The position numbers and the translations under genes are program-made. A stretch of DNA of 64,000 nt from Paenibacillus luteus. GTDB taxonomy: Bacteria > Bacillota > Bacilli > Paenibacillales > Paenibacillaceae. Positions 15,010 through 23,863 of the stretch are shown one piece after another. The notes under the pieces are model-generated. The model was not told where the DNA came from, did not search any database, and saw only the letters and a list, made by a program, of their open reading frames with translations. Within the stretch, counting starts at the first letter, position 1, and the number at the start of each line of letters is the position of its first letter. The stretch spans positions 1-64,000 of the forward strand of contig NZ_SKCD01000029.1 in the NCBI RefSeq assembly GCF_006542765.1, written 5' to 3'.

Positions 15010-16650
15010 ATGAAAAATATCCGAAGTTTAATCATTTTTTTAATCTTTCTTCTTGCAACAGCTCCATCAGCAGCGGCACAAAGCTCAAGCTATGCAGAAG
15101 CGCTTAACCACTTGGGATTGTTCAGTGGAACGGGGAATGGATATGAACTTTCGAGGGTGCCTACCCGAGCAGAATCACTTGTAATGATGCTGCGTCTGTG
15201 GGGGAAAGAAGAAGAGAGCCTGAAGAGCACCTACAAAAATCCATTTAATGATACAGGTTGGGAAAGTCGCTACGTGTCGTATGCCTATACAAAGGGTGTA
15301 GTTAACGGAATTAATGAATATAGTTTTGGCGGTAACCGACCAACCTCTCTAAACCAATATTGTTCAATGGTTTTAAGGGTTTTGGGATATTCAGAAACAA
15401 AGGGCGACTTTACCTATGAAACCGCGGTTTCTTTCGCCTCAATGGTTTTAGGAGTAGACCTTACAAAAGAAGTCGAATTCAATCGGGGAACTCTTGCAAA
15501 AATAAGCAGTTATGTTTTAAACACAAGACCTAAAAACCAAATTGCAACACTAGCTCAAACCCTCAGTGCAGCAGATGTTTTCACAACGCAAGGTTTAAAC
15601 GAGGCAAGGTCACTTTGGGAGCAGGATAAAAAACTTGATTCATCGACGATTTTAATATACGCAGTTGGTTCTGACCTTGAATCACAGCAAGGCCGGCTAA
15701 CAGATGACTTGGAAGAAATTTTACGTGGTCAGCCAAACCAAAATACGAAAATCCTGATTCAAACGGGTGGAACGCTCAAATATCACAACAAATATATGGC
15801 TAATGGAGCATCAGAACGCTTTGAAGTTGGCAATGGACAGCTTAAAAAGCATGAAAGCCGTATCCAAACCGCTGCATCAGACCCTAAAACACTAAAGGAT
15901 TTTCTTGTTTGGGGCAAAACCGTTGCACCAAGTGAACGTTATATACTGATTTTATGGGACCATGGGTATGGTACTATGGGTGGTTTTGGTGCAGACGAGC
16001 TAAACGAACGAAAAACGATGAAAGTTTCGGAGCTTTCGAAGGCAATCGATGCATCAGATATGTATTTCGACTTAATCGTCTTTGATGCATGTCTTATGGG
16101 CACAGTTGAAACGGCCTATGCCCTTAGAAACCATGGCAAATATCTTATAGCTTCTGAAGATTCAACCCCCGCAGCAGGGTTGTATTATACCACATGGATA
16201 GGTGCGATGGAGCGAAACCCACAAATTAGCACTGAAAGAGTGGGGCGTTTAATTTTAGATTCCTTTACCCTTCATTCGGGGATTGAAGCTAATATGCCGA
16301 CAACAATGTCAATGATGAAGCTATCTCAGGCTGAATCAGTGGTTAAGGCAATAGAAAATGCAGAATTTGATTTTTCACTAACAGACCTTGCAAAGAGCTC
16401 AGAACTATTAGGCAAAAACGATGGGATATTCGATCAATATGATCTTATAGATATAATGGGCAAATCATCAGAAATTACTGCTGCAGCCCAAGCACTTGCA
16501 TTCGAAGTAAGAAATTCAGCAGGTTATAAAAATCGCAACGGCGTGGCTTTATATGTCCCTAACAGAAAAATCGAACACACAAATGAAATGAAAGTAGAGC
16601 TAAAAGCCATTGGCCTTAGCTCAAAGTATATAGCAACTATTTTTAACTGA
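15010..16650 (+). CDS. Secreted clostripain-family (C11) cysteine peptidase with SLH-like N-terminus
   Basis: 546 residues from the ATG at 15010, which opens a signal peptide (MKNIRSLIIFLIF, then ATAPSAAAQ). Two SLH-like repeats follow (~28-135; YAEALNHLGLFSG, ESRYVSYAYTKGVVNG). The peptidase domain (~215-540) has the C11 dyad: His318 in WDHGYG and Cys361 in FDACLMG. C11 peptidases cleave after basic residues and often activate themselves by cleavage. The upstream in-frame ATG at 14926 is ignored because it would bury the signal peptide. It precedes the cohesin/dockerin operon and shares its AT-rich codon style, so it may process or regulate that complex (inference). Confidence 0.85.
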   Translation: MKNIRSLIIFLIFLLATAPSAAAQSSSYAEALNHLGLFSGTGNGYELSRVPTRAESLVMMLRLWGKEEESLKSTYKNPFNDTGWESRYVSYAYTKGVVNGINEYSFGGNRPTSLNQYCSMVLRVLGYSETKGDFTYETAVSFASMVLGVDLTKEVEFNRGTLAKISSYVLNTRPKNQIATLAQTLSAADVFTTQGLNEARSLWEQDKKLDSSTILIYAVGSDLESQQGRLTDDLEEILRGQPNQNTKILIQTGGTLKYHNKYMANGASERFEVGNGQLKKHESRIQTAASDPKTLKDFLVWGKTVAPSERYILILWDHGYGTMGGFGADELNERKTMKVSELSKAIDASDMYFDLIVFDACLMGTVETAYALRNHGKYLIASEDSTPAAGLYYTTWIGAMERNPQISTERVGRLILDSFTLHSGIEANMPTTMSMMKLSQAESVVKAIENAEFDFSLTDLAKSSELLGKNDGIFDQYDLIDIMGKSSEITAAAQALAFEVRNSAGYKNRNGVALYVPNRKIEHTNEMKVELKAIGLSSKYIATIFN

Positions 16651-16777
16651 AATTAGCTGTAAATGCTGTCCTGAATGTGGTTTTATCATTGTTGCGCTTC
16701 CCCGGGATTCAGAATTCCAGCCACACTTAAAATGTCATCCACGGAGTAGTCAGCAAAGTCCTTGATGGTTTCTGCTT

Positions 16778-16822
16778 AGAGGCTTCGCATGAGTTCACCA
16801 AACTTTTGCGAGTCTCTTTTTT
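16778..16822 (+). terminator. Intrinsic terminator after the peptidase gene
   Basis: AGAGGCTTCGCA pairs with TGCGAGTCTCT (one bulge) across an 18-base loop and is followed by six T. Confidence 0.55.
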
Positions 16823-16838
16823 GCGCGTCTAGGTTGGC

Positions 16839-16862
16839 TTCGTAGTCTAGTCTACCTACGAA
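16839..16862 (+). promoter_or_regulatory. Perfect inverted repeat next to promoter C
   Basis: TTCGTAG (16839-16845) and CTACGAA (16856-16862) are perfect 7-base arms with a 10-base spacer, ending one base before the CTTAAAG box of promoter C. This could be an operator for a second regulator. It is absent from promoters A and B. Confidence 0.4.
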
Positions 16863-16863
16863 A

Positions 16864-16914
16864 CTTAAAGTTTTCTTTATAAAGCATCAGTGTTTCTATC
16901 AACCATGGTAACAT
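16864..16914 (+). promoter_or_regulatory. Regulated promoter C (cohesin/dockerin operon)
   Basis: CTTAAAGTTTTCTTTA (16864-16879), 26 bases, then TGGTAACAT (16906-16914) preceded by CCA. It has the same box, spacing and extended -10 as promoters A and B. Transcription would begin near 16921, giving a ~120-base leader before the 17042 start. Apart from the terminator, inverted repeat and this promoter, nothing else was seen in 16651-17041. Confidence 0.65.
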
Positions 16915-17041
16915 GGAGGGAAAATATTGTCGAAATTTGGTTGTCACGGTTCATAACTACTAAGTTAGGTCACTATGAGATCAAAAATGAATGCGACTTT
17001 AAAAGAACGATTACAAGTACGATTATACGAGGAGGTATTTT

Positions 17042-20000
17042 ATGAAGAAGATTTTAAGTTTGATGCTAGTACTTTCGCTTTTAGCATCAGTAGCGCCTGT
17101 TTATGCGAATGTGCCAACAGAGTACACCTATGTGTTTGGTGTGAAAACAGGCGGAAATGATAGCGGCGGAACAGGTGATGATATTTACATGGGCGTAAGT
17201 ACCTATGAACCTGGAGCAAACTCTGATCATGTAGTAAATCTTGGCGGCACTGCGGCTTGGTCTGAACCACAACATACATTTAAATTGCAAAATATTCCAC
17301 CATGGAGAATGAATGAACTCGTTTTTTGGCTTGTGGGCAGTGATGACTGGTACGGTGAAACTGTGGTTCTGTGGCTTCCTCAAATTGGGGGGAACATAAA
17401 TCCAACACAGGCGAAGACCATTCCAATAAACTCATGGACAAAAGATCAGGGCAGACTTTATCGTGACATTTCCGACGTAACAAAAAGAAAATTCATAGAT
17501 ATGGGTTCCGTTGACTTACCTGGGGGAGAGTTCTACCTTGATGCTAATTCGTCAGGCGCTCAAAGTGTAAACTGGGACAAAAATGTTAGGGATCAATATG
17601 GTCAATATGACATTATGCAATATGAGGATGCTCCAGTTTTCAGCTATACCCTTTCGGACGATGCTGTAGGTAGAGATTGGTTAACATTCGAAGAGCCAAC
17701 AAAAACAAAAAATTTCAAGTTGGATATTGACCGCAATAAGCTTCACGATGCAATGGTTGCACAGGATAAAGCGGAGATATCACTAACCTATAGGGTGGCG
17801 CTTCTTGCTCAGTCTACCAACGCTGAAAGCCTTGGAGGGACTTTTGCCCATACAAGTTCAGGAAATCCCGAAGTTAAAACCTATTTAACAACAAAGATAG
17901 GGCAAGCGGATTACTATTATAAAGATGTAACTTATACGTTTTATCGTAGCATATATAACCTTGGCAACCCCAATATCAATCAAACGATTACCTATTCACC
18001 CAGCACTGACAATCGATACTTAAATCGTAAATTTACAGATGTTAATATCACAGTTGACGCGGTTTCCATTCACAAAAAAAACATGACCCAAGAAATCAAA
18101 ACGGAGCTTATAACAAACTTCCAAGCAACACCTGTGTTATATCTTGGAAACAGTACGGAAACACCGCTTGCGGGCCTTACGATGACAAAACTGCAAGGCA
18201 ATGATGGAAAACCAACTGGCACACTTCAGTTTACTGGAAAAGTACCGCTGGATGTTAGCGCTGTTGAAAGCGAGGGCATAAGGCTTCAGCTTAACAACGT
18301 GTCTACCTCTCTAATGAAAAATGGTCGAGCTCAGGCCTATCATTTGGAAAATCCGACACCAGAATCACCAACATCACAAAGCTTTTATTTCTCAACTCAC
18401 AAAGTTGATACAAAAACACCAACCATAAGAGTTACCGACCAAAGTGGAAATGACCTTGTGGGCGAAAACTCGATTCAAAACAAGAGCAAAAAGATGCACG
18501 AATTTTATATGGTTTCAAGCGAAACACTCTATTCAGAGGGAAATGTCGCCCACACCACTTTGAATCAAAACTATTTTAATTATGAGCTGTACAAAAAAAA
18601 CAATGATGCCTATGAACCGGCAATGACAAGAATAACAAACTTTGATGGTACAGGAAACAAAACAAGAGTTACCGCACCTATTAACACGCAAGTTTTAAAT
18701 GGAGTCAGCATAAAACTAAGTCCAATCGATCCAACTGAAGGCGAATTCAAGCTTCGGCTTTATGGATGGGATAAAGCTGACAATCCACTAGGCGGAGACG
18801 CTGGATATGCAGAAATTGAAAATATCAAAATCGATAGCCAGGCTCCACGAGTGACCATTCAAGAAACGATACATCCGCAAGATGCGCAGCTTCGCAAAAG
18901 AAATGATTATCGTTTTGAAATGAACGACTTTCAACAAAGCAATAACGGCTGGTCAAGGACTTATTATACCTTTATAAACGGTACTGCGACGCCAACAGAC
19001 ACTCCAATCAATCAAATTGAACCTGCATCAAAAGAAATCGCTTCAACTCAAGGGATGTGGGCATTTGTAGACTCAGAAGGTGATAGCGCAACTGCAATGC
19101 TATCCATTCCTAAAGGTGACAACTTTGATGGAACTCTCTATTATTTCACAATGGACTCACTTGGAAACGATTCAAGAAACGAGCAAGTGTCAAGATATTA
19201 TAAAAGACCTGTGAGTATTTTCAATGGAAATGTTGTCGACACACTCATTACGGAGGATTATAGCCTTCCAATGCCACGTTTTGACATCAGTTTCGACATA
19301 AGCAATTCAAACATTGAAACGAGTTATAGATGGATTTCACATCCTGGCAATGACCAAAGCTTTACACAAAACTTTAGTGTATATAAATCGAGCGATGATG
19401 TTGGTGCTGCTGAAAAAAGTAATCTTAAAGGAACAAATGTTTTGATGGACGGGAGATATATACTGGAATATCGTGTTACAAATAAACAATCTGGCAATAC
19501 TGCCGAGTTTTCACGAGTATACCATTATGACTACTATCCCCCGGTGATTAGCTATACCGTAGGGAGTCAGCATGATCATTTTAAATCATCACATCAGTTT
19601 AACGTGAAAGTGACAGATCGCAGCGGAATTGAAAGTGCATATTACTATTTATCTAAGCCGGACTCAGATGTTAGAATTTCAGATACGCAAAACTATCCGC
19701 TGACACTGACACCAGACAGTGAAAACATAGTAGAGGTTAATCAAACCTTGACCATAACAGGACTTCCATCAGGTGCGTACAGCATTGTTGTTGTTGCAAA
19801 AGACCCGCATGGCAGAGAAAGCAAAAAGGTTTCCCCATACTTTGGCATAAGGTCAGGACCTGCGACAATTGATGCATTAAACCATACTCAATCAAAGACT
19901 TTGAACGGAATGGGTGCAACAACGGATGGAACATATAGTGTCTATGCTGTTTTGAATGAACCCCATGTATCATGGACTTCTAACAGTACATCGAAATATC

Positions 20001-23000
20001 AAAACCCGGTATATTATGCAACAACTGACGGTATGCCAACAGATAACGGCGTTTTAGTTTCTACATTTACAGCGAGCAACAAATTGGGTGGGAATTTTGA
20101 ATTTACACTCGACACACCTGTTCCGCTTCAAGAGGGTGTCAACACCATTTATCTTCAGTTTGGGCTCATCAATTATCCTGCTGACGCAAAACCTGAGTTT
20201 TTAACAGAAGCAAGACCTATCACGATTCTTTATGATAGCCAAGCGCCAACCTTTGAATTGCCAGACTATAGCACCATTCAGCCAACAAACGCAGCAGTGA
20301 CAGCAAGAATAGCAGCAAATGATGTTGGTACGGGAATTAGCAAGCTGACAGTTTCACCAGAAGATGCAGACAAAATCTCGGTTTCTCCATATGCAAACGG
20401 TGCATTCACCGTAACGATTAGCGAAAACATAACAACAAACTTAATCCTATCTGACGAGCTTGGAAATCGTGTTTTTGTTCCTATCTCCGTTTCTAACATT
20501 GACAAAACAGCTCCATCTGCACTTGCGTCAAGTAAAATCGTGACAAAAGGGGCCAGACAAGATGGTGCTATCACAGTTAATGTTTCAGACAAGAATGACA
20601 CAAACGTTTCATTCGCACTTATTAAAGACCCATCGGAAAACCATATTTTAACCGAAGCTGACTATGCGTTGTTTAGTTCGAGTCAATCCGTGGAAATGCA
20701 AAGTAGTCCGGTAATCGTTAATGGCGAAGGAAACAAACAGAAAACCTACAAAATTGACTTGAAGGGGCTTAGTGGAAGCTACGCGGTTGGGATCAAAGCC
20801 GTCGATTCATCAGGAAATGTGACTGAAAAAGTTTTCTTTGACTCAAAACTAGACCTGGTTGACGCGCAAGCATCCATTGTAACTGTTAGCGCAAACCCTG
20901 CAACAACAAAAACCACCTCAACGGTTACCGTTTCATTTAACGTTCCAGTAACCGTAATGCCTAATGCACCTGCTCAGGGTAACGTTGTGGGTGATATGGC
21001 AAGGTCGAACCTTCTTTATACAGGACTTTTAACAACATCCACTGAATATACGATGGACTATGATGTTGTTATTCAAAACAATAATCCAATCAGCCTTTAT
21101 ATTCAGGACGAGGCCGGAAGGGATAGTGTTTTAGAATTTACCCCTGATGTTGATTTTGTTACGGGATTTGACATTGAAGGGTATGTAGAGAAAAATGGTC
21201 AAACGATCCAAAACGGAGGGTTTATAGCCTATAACCAAGGCGACAAGCTTTACTACGTTGTCGTTCCCAATCCAAAGTATTCTGGACAATATTTCTTTGT
21301 TGAAAATGCAGTGTTGTCTGGATTAGAACTAAATACAGAGCTAAGCGTTCTTGCCCCTTCATTTACAGAAGCAGAAGGAAGAACAGCTTATTCAAAGCTT
21401 GTTTTTGAAGCACGAAGAGATGGCAAAACAACAAAATCAGCTTATTTCGAGGCATACACAACAGAAGGTATTCAAGCCGACAGGATGGAAGACGAATATG
21501 TTGCAATGACAGTGGTTGACGAAACTGCACCAGTTGCAAATGTGGACTATTCGATCACGGAGTCAACCAACCAAAATGTTAACGCAAGACTTTCTATATC
21601 TGACCCGGAAAGCGGCATTTTAAAACTTGAACGTTCGTATGAGGGCATAAACTTTAGCCCAATTGACTCCATTGTTTCGCACACCGAAACATTCGAGCAA
21701 AATGCAACGGTATATTTCAAAGTGACAAACAAAGCAGGAATAGAAACAATCTTGCCAGTCACCGTTTCAAACATTGATAAAACCCCAATCTTGCAAGACA
21801 GTCACTACACGGTTGAATACGCCTATGAGAACTATCTTGGCAATTGGGTTCCAATCCAAGAAGGAAAAGCCTACAGAAGGGTTATGGCGACGCTCAAGTT
21901 TATCGGCGGCGGAAAAGCTCTAACTATGATAAATAACAACGCAGCACTTTCAAGGACTCTAACTCCAGATGTTAACACATTCACATTTGAGTTTAGGGAC
22001 AATGCAGGAAACACAGGTTCTCATACGGTTAGCTATAACAAATTTGACAACACAATTGGTGAGACCTCCTATGTGTTATCAAAAACTTCGAATACAAACC
22101 AAAATATCTTTGCAACGATCACTTTATCTGATGATTCGGGTGAAATCGCATTTGCGGAGGTTAAGAAGGGCGAAGTGGTTTATCCATTTAAAGGTGAGCC
22201 GCTTGAAAATGAATATGTCGTTGAGCTTGACAGCTCGGGCATTTATTATGTTACAGCATATGACTACGCAGGAAACAAGTGGACAACTCCACTCACCGTT
22301 TCAAATATTAATAAAGTGGTGCCAATTGCAACCGCAAGGACTTACAGCATACTTCCAACTACAATTACTGCACAAAGTGTGAATGTTGAGTTGACACAAT
22401 TTAGCAAAGACATCAAAACGATTACAGTCACCGGTGTAGAGCCGACTGGAAGTCTAACTGCCAACGATATCGTACATATCCCTGGCACAAAAGCTGTTCG
22501 CTTTAGAAAAAATGGTACGGTTACGATGTTCTTTGCCGACAACTATGGAAACCAAGGACATGAGATTATTACCATTTCCAATATTGTTTCTACGCCGCCG
22601 CAAATCAGCGCAACTGCAGCATTAGCTAAAGATAAGCTGAGCGTTAATGTAACATTTGACCAAATCCGTGACAGTGATGGCGTTCCACTGGACATTCTTA
22701 GAAAGCTAACAGACCTTACCGTTTCTTATCGTGGATATGAATATAAACTTTTAACGGAGCAGAAAAATGAAGACGGTGATGTTGTGTCCTATAAAGATAC
22801 AGTTATCAACGTTAAGACTAACGGGGAGCACGTCTTTCAAGTTAGAGACCAAACAGGCATAACACAAAAAATTCTACTGACGGTTGAAGGAATTGAAGTA
22901 GGAGGACCAAAGGTTAAAGAAGTTCGTTGGTCCTATAAATATCTTGAGAAAAACCAAGCTGGCCAGTGGGTGGAAAAGGATTATCAAAACAAGATTACTG

Positions 23001-23860
23001 TTGGAGTTGACACATCTGGAAAAGAAGAAGGATATGTGGTGGGAACGGATAAAAACCCAACAACAAATCAAGATGTCAAAGTCACTTTAATCACTGATAA
23101 AGATGCTAAATTCGTTGGCGGAAACGATGTTTGGGAACAAGATAAGTCAATGAACTATAGGGAAAATGGACTTTATGTTTTCAACCTCCAAGGAAGAACA
23201 GGGGAGTCTGCTTCGTATGGTGTCAACATTGGTCTAATCGACAAAACACCTCCTGAGCTAAAACTTAAAAATGGTGAGGAGCTAATCTTCATCGAAGGAA
23301 TGACGCCTAAAAAAGATGCCTCCATTGCATATGACAAGTCAAAGCTTCTCGACTTCGAAGCATGGGATATGGTTGCAGGTAAAAAAGTTGATCTAACAAA
23401 CCGAGTTACCATTAGCTATGAAGTAGGCGGGCGAGTGTTTAACCCTGACAACATCTCAGCAAATGAATTTGTTCGCTCGAACCCTTACTATATCGACTAT
23501 ACAGTAAGAGATGATGCAGGAAATCAAACAACCATTCGTCGAACCGTTCGCCTTGTGGGTCTTTATGACACAATAGCCCTTGTTAACGGAGTTATGCCAG
23601 ACAGCACGAATGTTGCAACCGTTCTTGGAAACAAAGTTGAAATTTCACTGAAAAACTTTTCCGGAATCTCATATGCACGTTATGAAAAAGGTATTTTAAC
23701 ACAAGGTCAGATGAAAACAAAAGGAACTGTCCTACGGGAGAAAAACGGAGTTTATACACTTGATAATGTCTCAGACGGTTGGTATACCGTATATATCCAA
23801 ACGGATAAACGTGACTATTTCAACATTTCTGTCTATGTTTCAAACAAAGGAGGGAAATAG
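17042..23860 (+). CDS. Giant secreted multi-Ig-like protein with PLAT-like N-terminus
   Basis: 2272 residues. Signal peptide 1-22 (LASVAPVYA). Residues ~26-115 resemble a PLAT/LH2 beta-sandwich (VKTGGNDSGGTGDDIYMGV). The rest is a string of Ig-like/cadherin-like modules with recurring linkers VSNIDKTAP, VSNIDKTPI and VSNINKVVP and segments such as DLAGN-type loops. There is no SLH, LPXTG, dockerin or cohesin, and no catalytic motif was recognised, so how it is held is unclear. Start: strong GAGGAGGT site. First gene of a tight operon; three bases separate it from the next gene. A scaffold or adhesin role is inference. Confidence 0.85.
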   Translation: MKKILSLMLVLSLLASVAPVYANVPTEYTYVFGVKTGGNDSGGTGDDIYMGVSTYEPGANSDHVVNLGGTAAWSEPQHTFKLQNIPPWRMNELVFWLVGSDDWYGETVVLWLPQIGGNINPTQAKTIPINSWTKDQGRLYRDISDVTKRKFIDMGSVDLPGGEFYLDANSSGAQSVNWDKNVRDQYGQYDIMQYEDAPVFSYTLSDDAVGRDWLTFEEPTKTKNFKLDIDRNKLHDAMVAQDKAEISLTYRVALLAQSTNAESLGGTFAHTSSGNPEVKTYLTTKIGQADYYYKDVTYTFYRSIYNLGNPNINQTITYSPSTDNRYLNRKFTDVNITVDAVSIHKKNMTQEIKTELITNFQATPVLYLGNSTETPLAGLTMTKLQGNDGKPTGTLQFTGKVPLDVSAVESEGIRLQLNNVSTSLMKNGRAQAYHLENPTPESPTSQSFYFSTHKVDTKTPTIRVTDQSGNDLVGENSIQNKSKKMHEFYMVSSETLYSEGNVAHTTLNQNYFNYELYKKNNDAYEPAMTRITNFDGTGNKTRVTAPINTQVLNGVSIKLSPIDPTEGEFKLRLYGWDKADNPLGGDAGYAEIENIKIDSQAPRVTIQETIHPQDAQLRKRNDYRFEMNDFQQSNNGWSRTYYTFINGTATPTDTPINQIEPASKEIASTQGMWAFVDSEGDSATAMLSIPKGDNFDGTLYYFTMDSLGNDSRNEQVSRYYKRPVSIFNGNVVDTLITEDYSLPMPRFDISFDISNSNIETSYRWISHPGNDQSFTQNFSVYKSSDDVGAAEKSNLKGTNVLMDGRYILEYRVTNKQSGNTAEFSRVYHYDYYPPVISYTVGSQHDHFKSSHQFNVKVTDRSGIESAYYYLSKPDSDVRISDTQNYPLTLTPDSENIVEVNQTLTITGLPSGAYSIVVVAKDPHGRESKKVSPYFGIRSGPATIDALNHTQSKTLNGMGATTDGTYSVYAVLNEPHVSWTSNSTSKYQNPVYYATTDGMPTDNGVLVSTFTASNKLGGNFEFTLDTPVPLQEGVNTIYLQFGLINYPADAKPEFLTEARPITILYDSQAPTFELPDYSTIQPTNAAVTARIAANDVGTGISKLTVSPEDADKISVSPYANGAFTVTISENITTNLILSDELGNRVFVPISVSNIDKTAPSALASSKIVTKGARQDGAITVNVSDKNDTNVSFALIKDPSENHILTEADYALFSSSQSVEMQSSPVIVNGEGNKQKTYKIDLKGLSGSYAVGIKAVDSSGNVTEKVFFDSKLDLVDAQASIVTVSANPATTKTTSTVTVSFNVPVTVMPNAPAQGNVVGDMARSNLLYTGLLTTSTEYTMDYDVVIQNNNPISLYIQDEAGRDSVLEFTPDVDFVTGFDIEGYVEKNGQTIQNGGFIAYNQGDKLYYVVVPNPKYSGQYFFVENAVLSGLELNTELSVLAPSFTEAEGRTAYSKLVFEARRDGKTTKSAYFEAYTTEGIQADRMEDEYVAMTVVDETAPVANVDYSITESTNQNVNARLSISDPESGILKLERSYEGINFSPIDSIVSHTETFEQNATVYFKVTNKAGIETILPVTVSNIDKTPILQDSHYTVEYAYENYLGNWVPIQEGKAYRRVMATLKFIGGGKALTMINNNAALSRTLTPDVNTFTFEFRDNAGNTGSHTVSYNKFDNTIGETSYVLSKTSNTNQNIFATITLSDDSGEIAFAEVKKGEVVYPFKGEPLENEYVVELDSSGIYYVTAYDYAGNKWTTPLTVSNINKVVPIATARTYSILPTTITAQSVNVELTQFSKDIKTITVTGVEPTGSLTANDIVHIPGTKAVRFRKNGTVTMFFADNYGNQGHEIITISNIVSTPPQISATAALAKDKLSVNVTFDQIRDSDGVPLDILRKLTDLTVSYRGYEYKLLTEQKNEDGDVVSYKDTVINVKTNGEHVFQVRDQTGITQKILLTVEGIEVGGPKVKEVRWSYKYLEKNQAGQWVEKDYQNKITVGVDTSGKEEGYVVGTDKNPTTNQDVKVTLITDKDAKFVGGNDVWEQDKSMNYRENGLYVFNLQGRTGESASYGVNIGLIDKTPPELKLKNGEELIFIEGMTPKKDASIAYDKSKLLDFEAWDMVAGKKVDLTNRVTISYEVGGRVFNPDNISANEFVRSNPYYIDYTVRDDAGNQTTIRRTVRLVGLYDTIALVNGVMPDSTNVATVLGNKVEISLKNFSGISYARYEKGILTQGQMKTKGTVLREKNGVYTLDNVSDGWYTVYIQTDKRDYFNISVYVSNKGGK

Positions 23861-23863
23861 GCA

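Noticed and set aside
16686..16775. 30-codon minus-strand segment reading like a protein tail (DFADYSVDDILSVAGIL)
   Set aside because: It is bounded by stops and too short to assign; it may be a gene relic but could be chance.
16975..17160. Possible leader peptide frame overlapping the 17042 start
   Set aside because: No good ribosome site, and most of it is the shadow of the signal peptide region in another frame.
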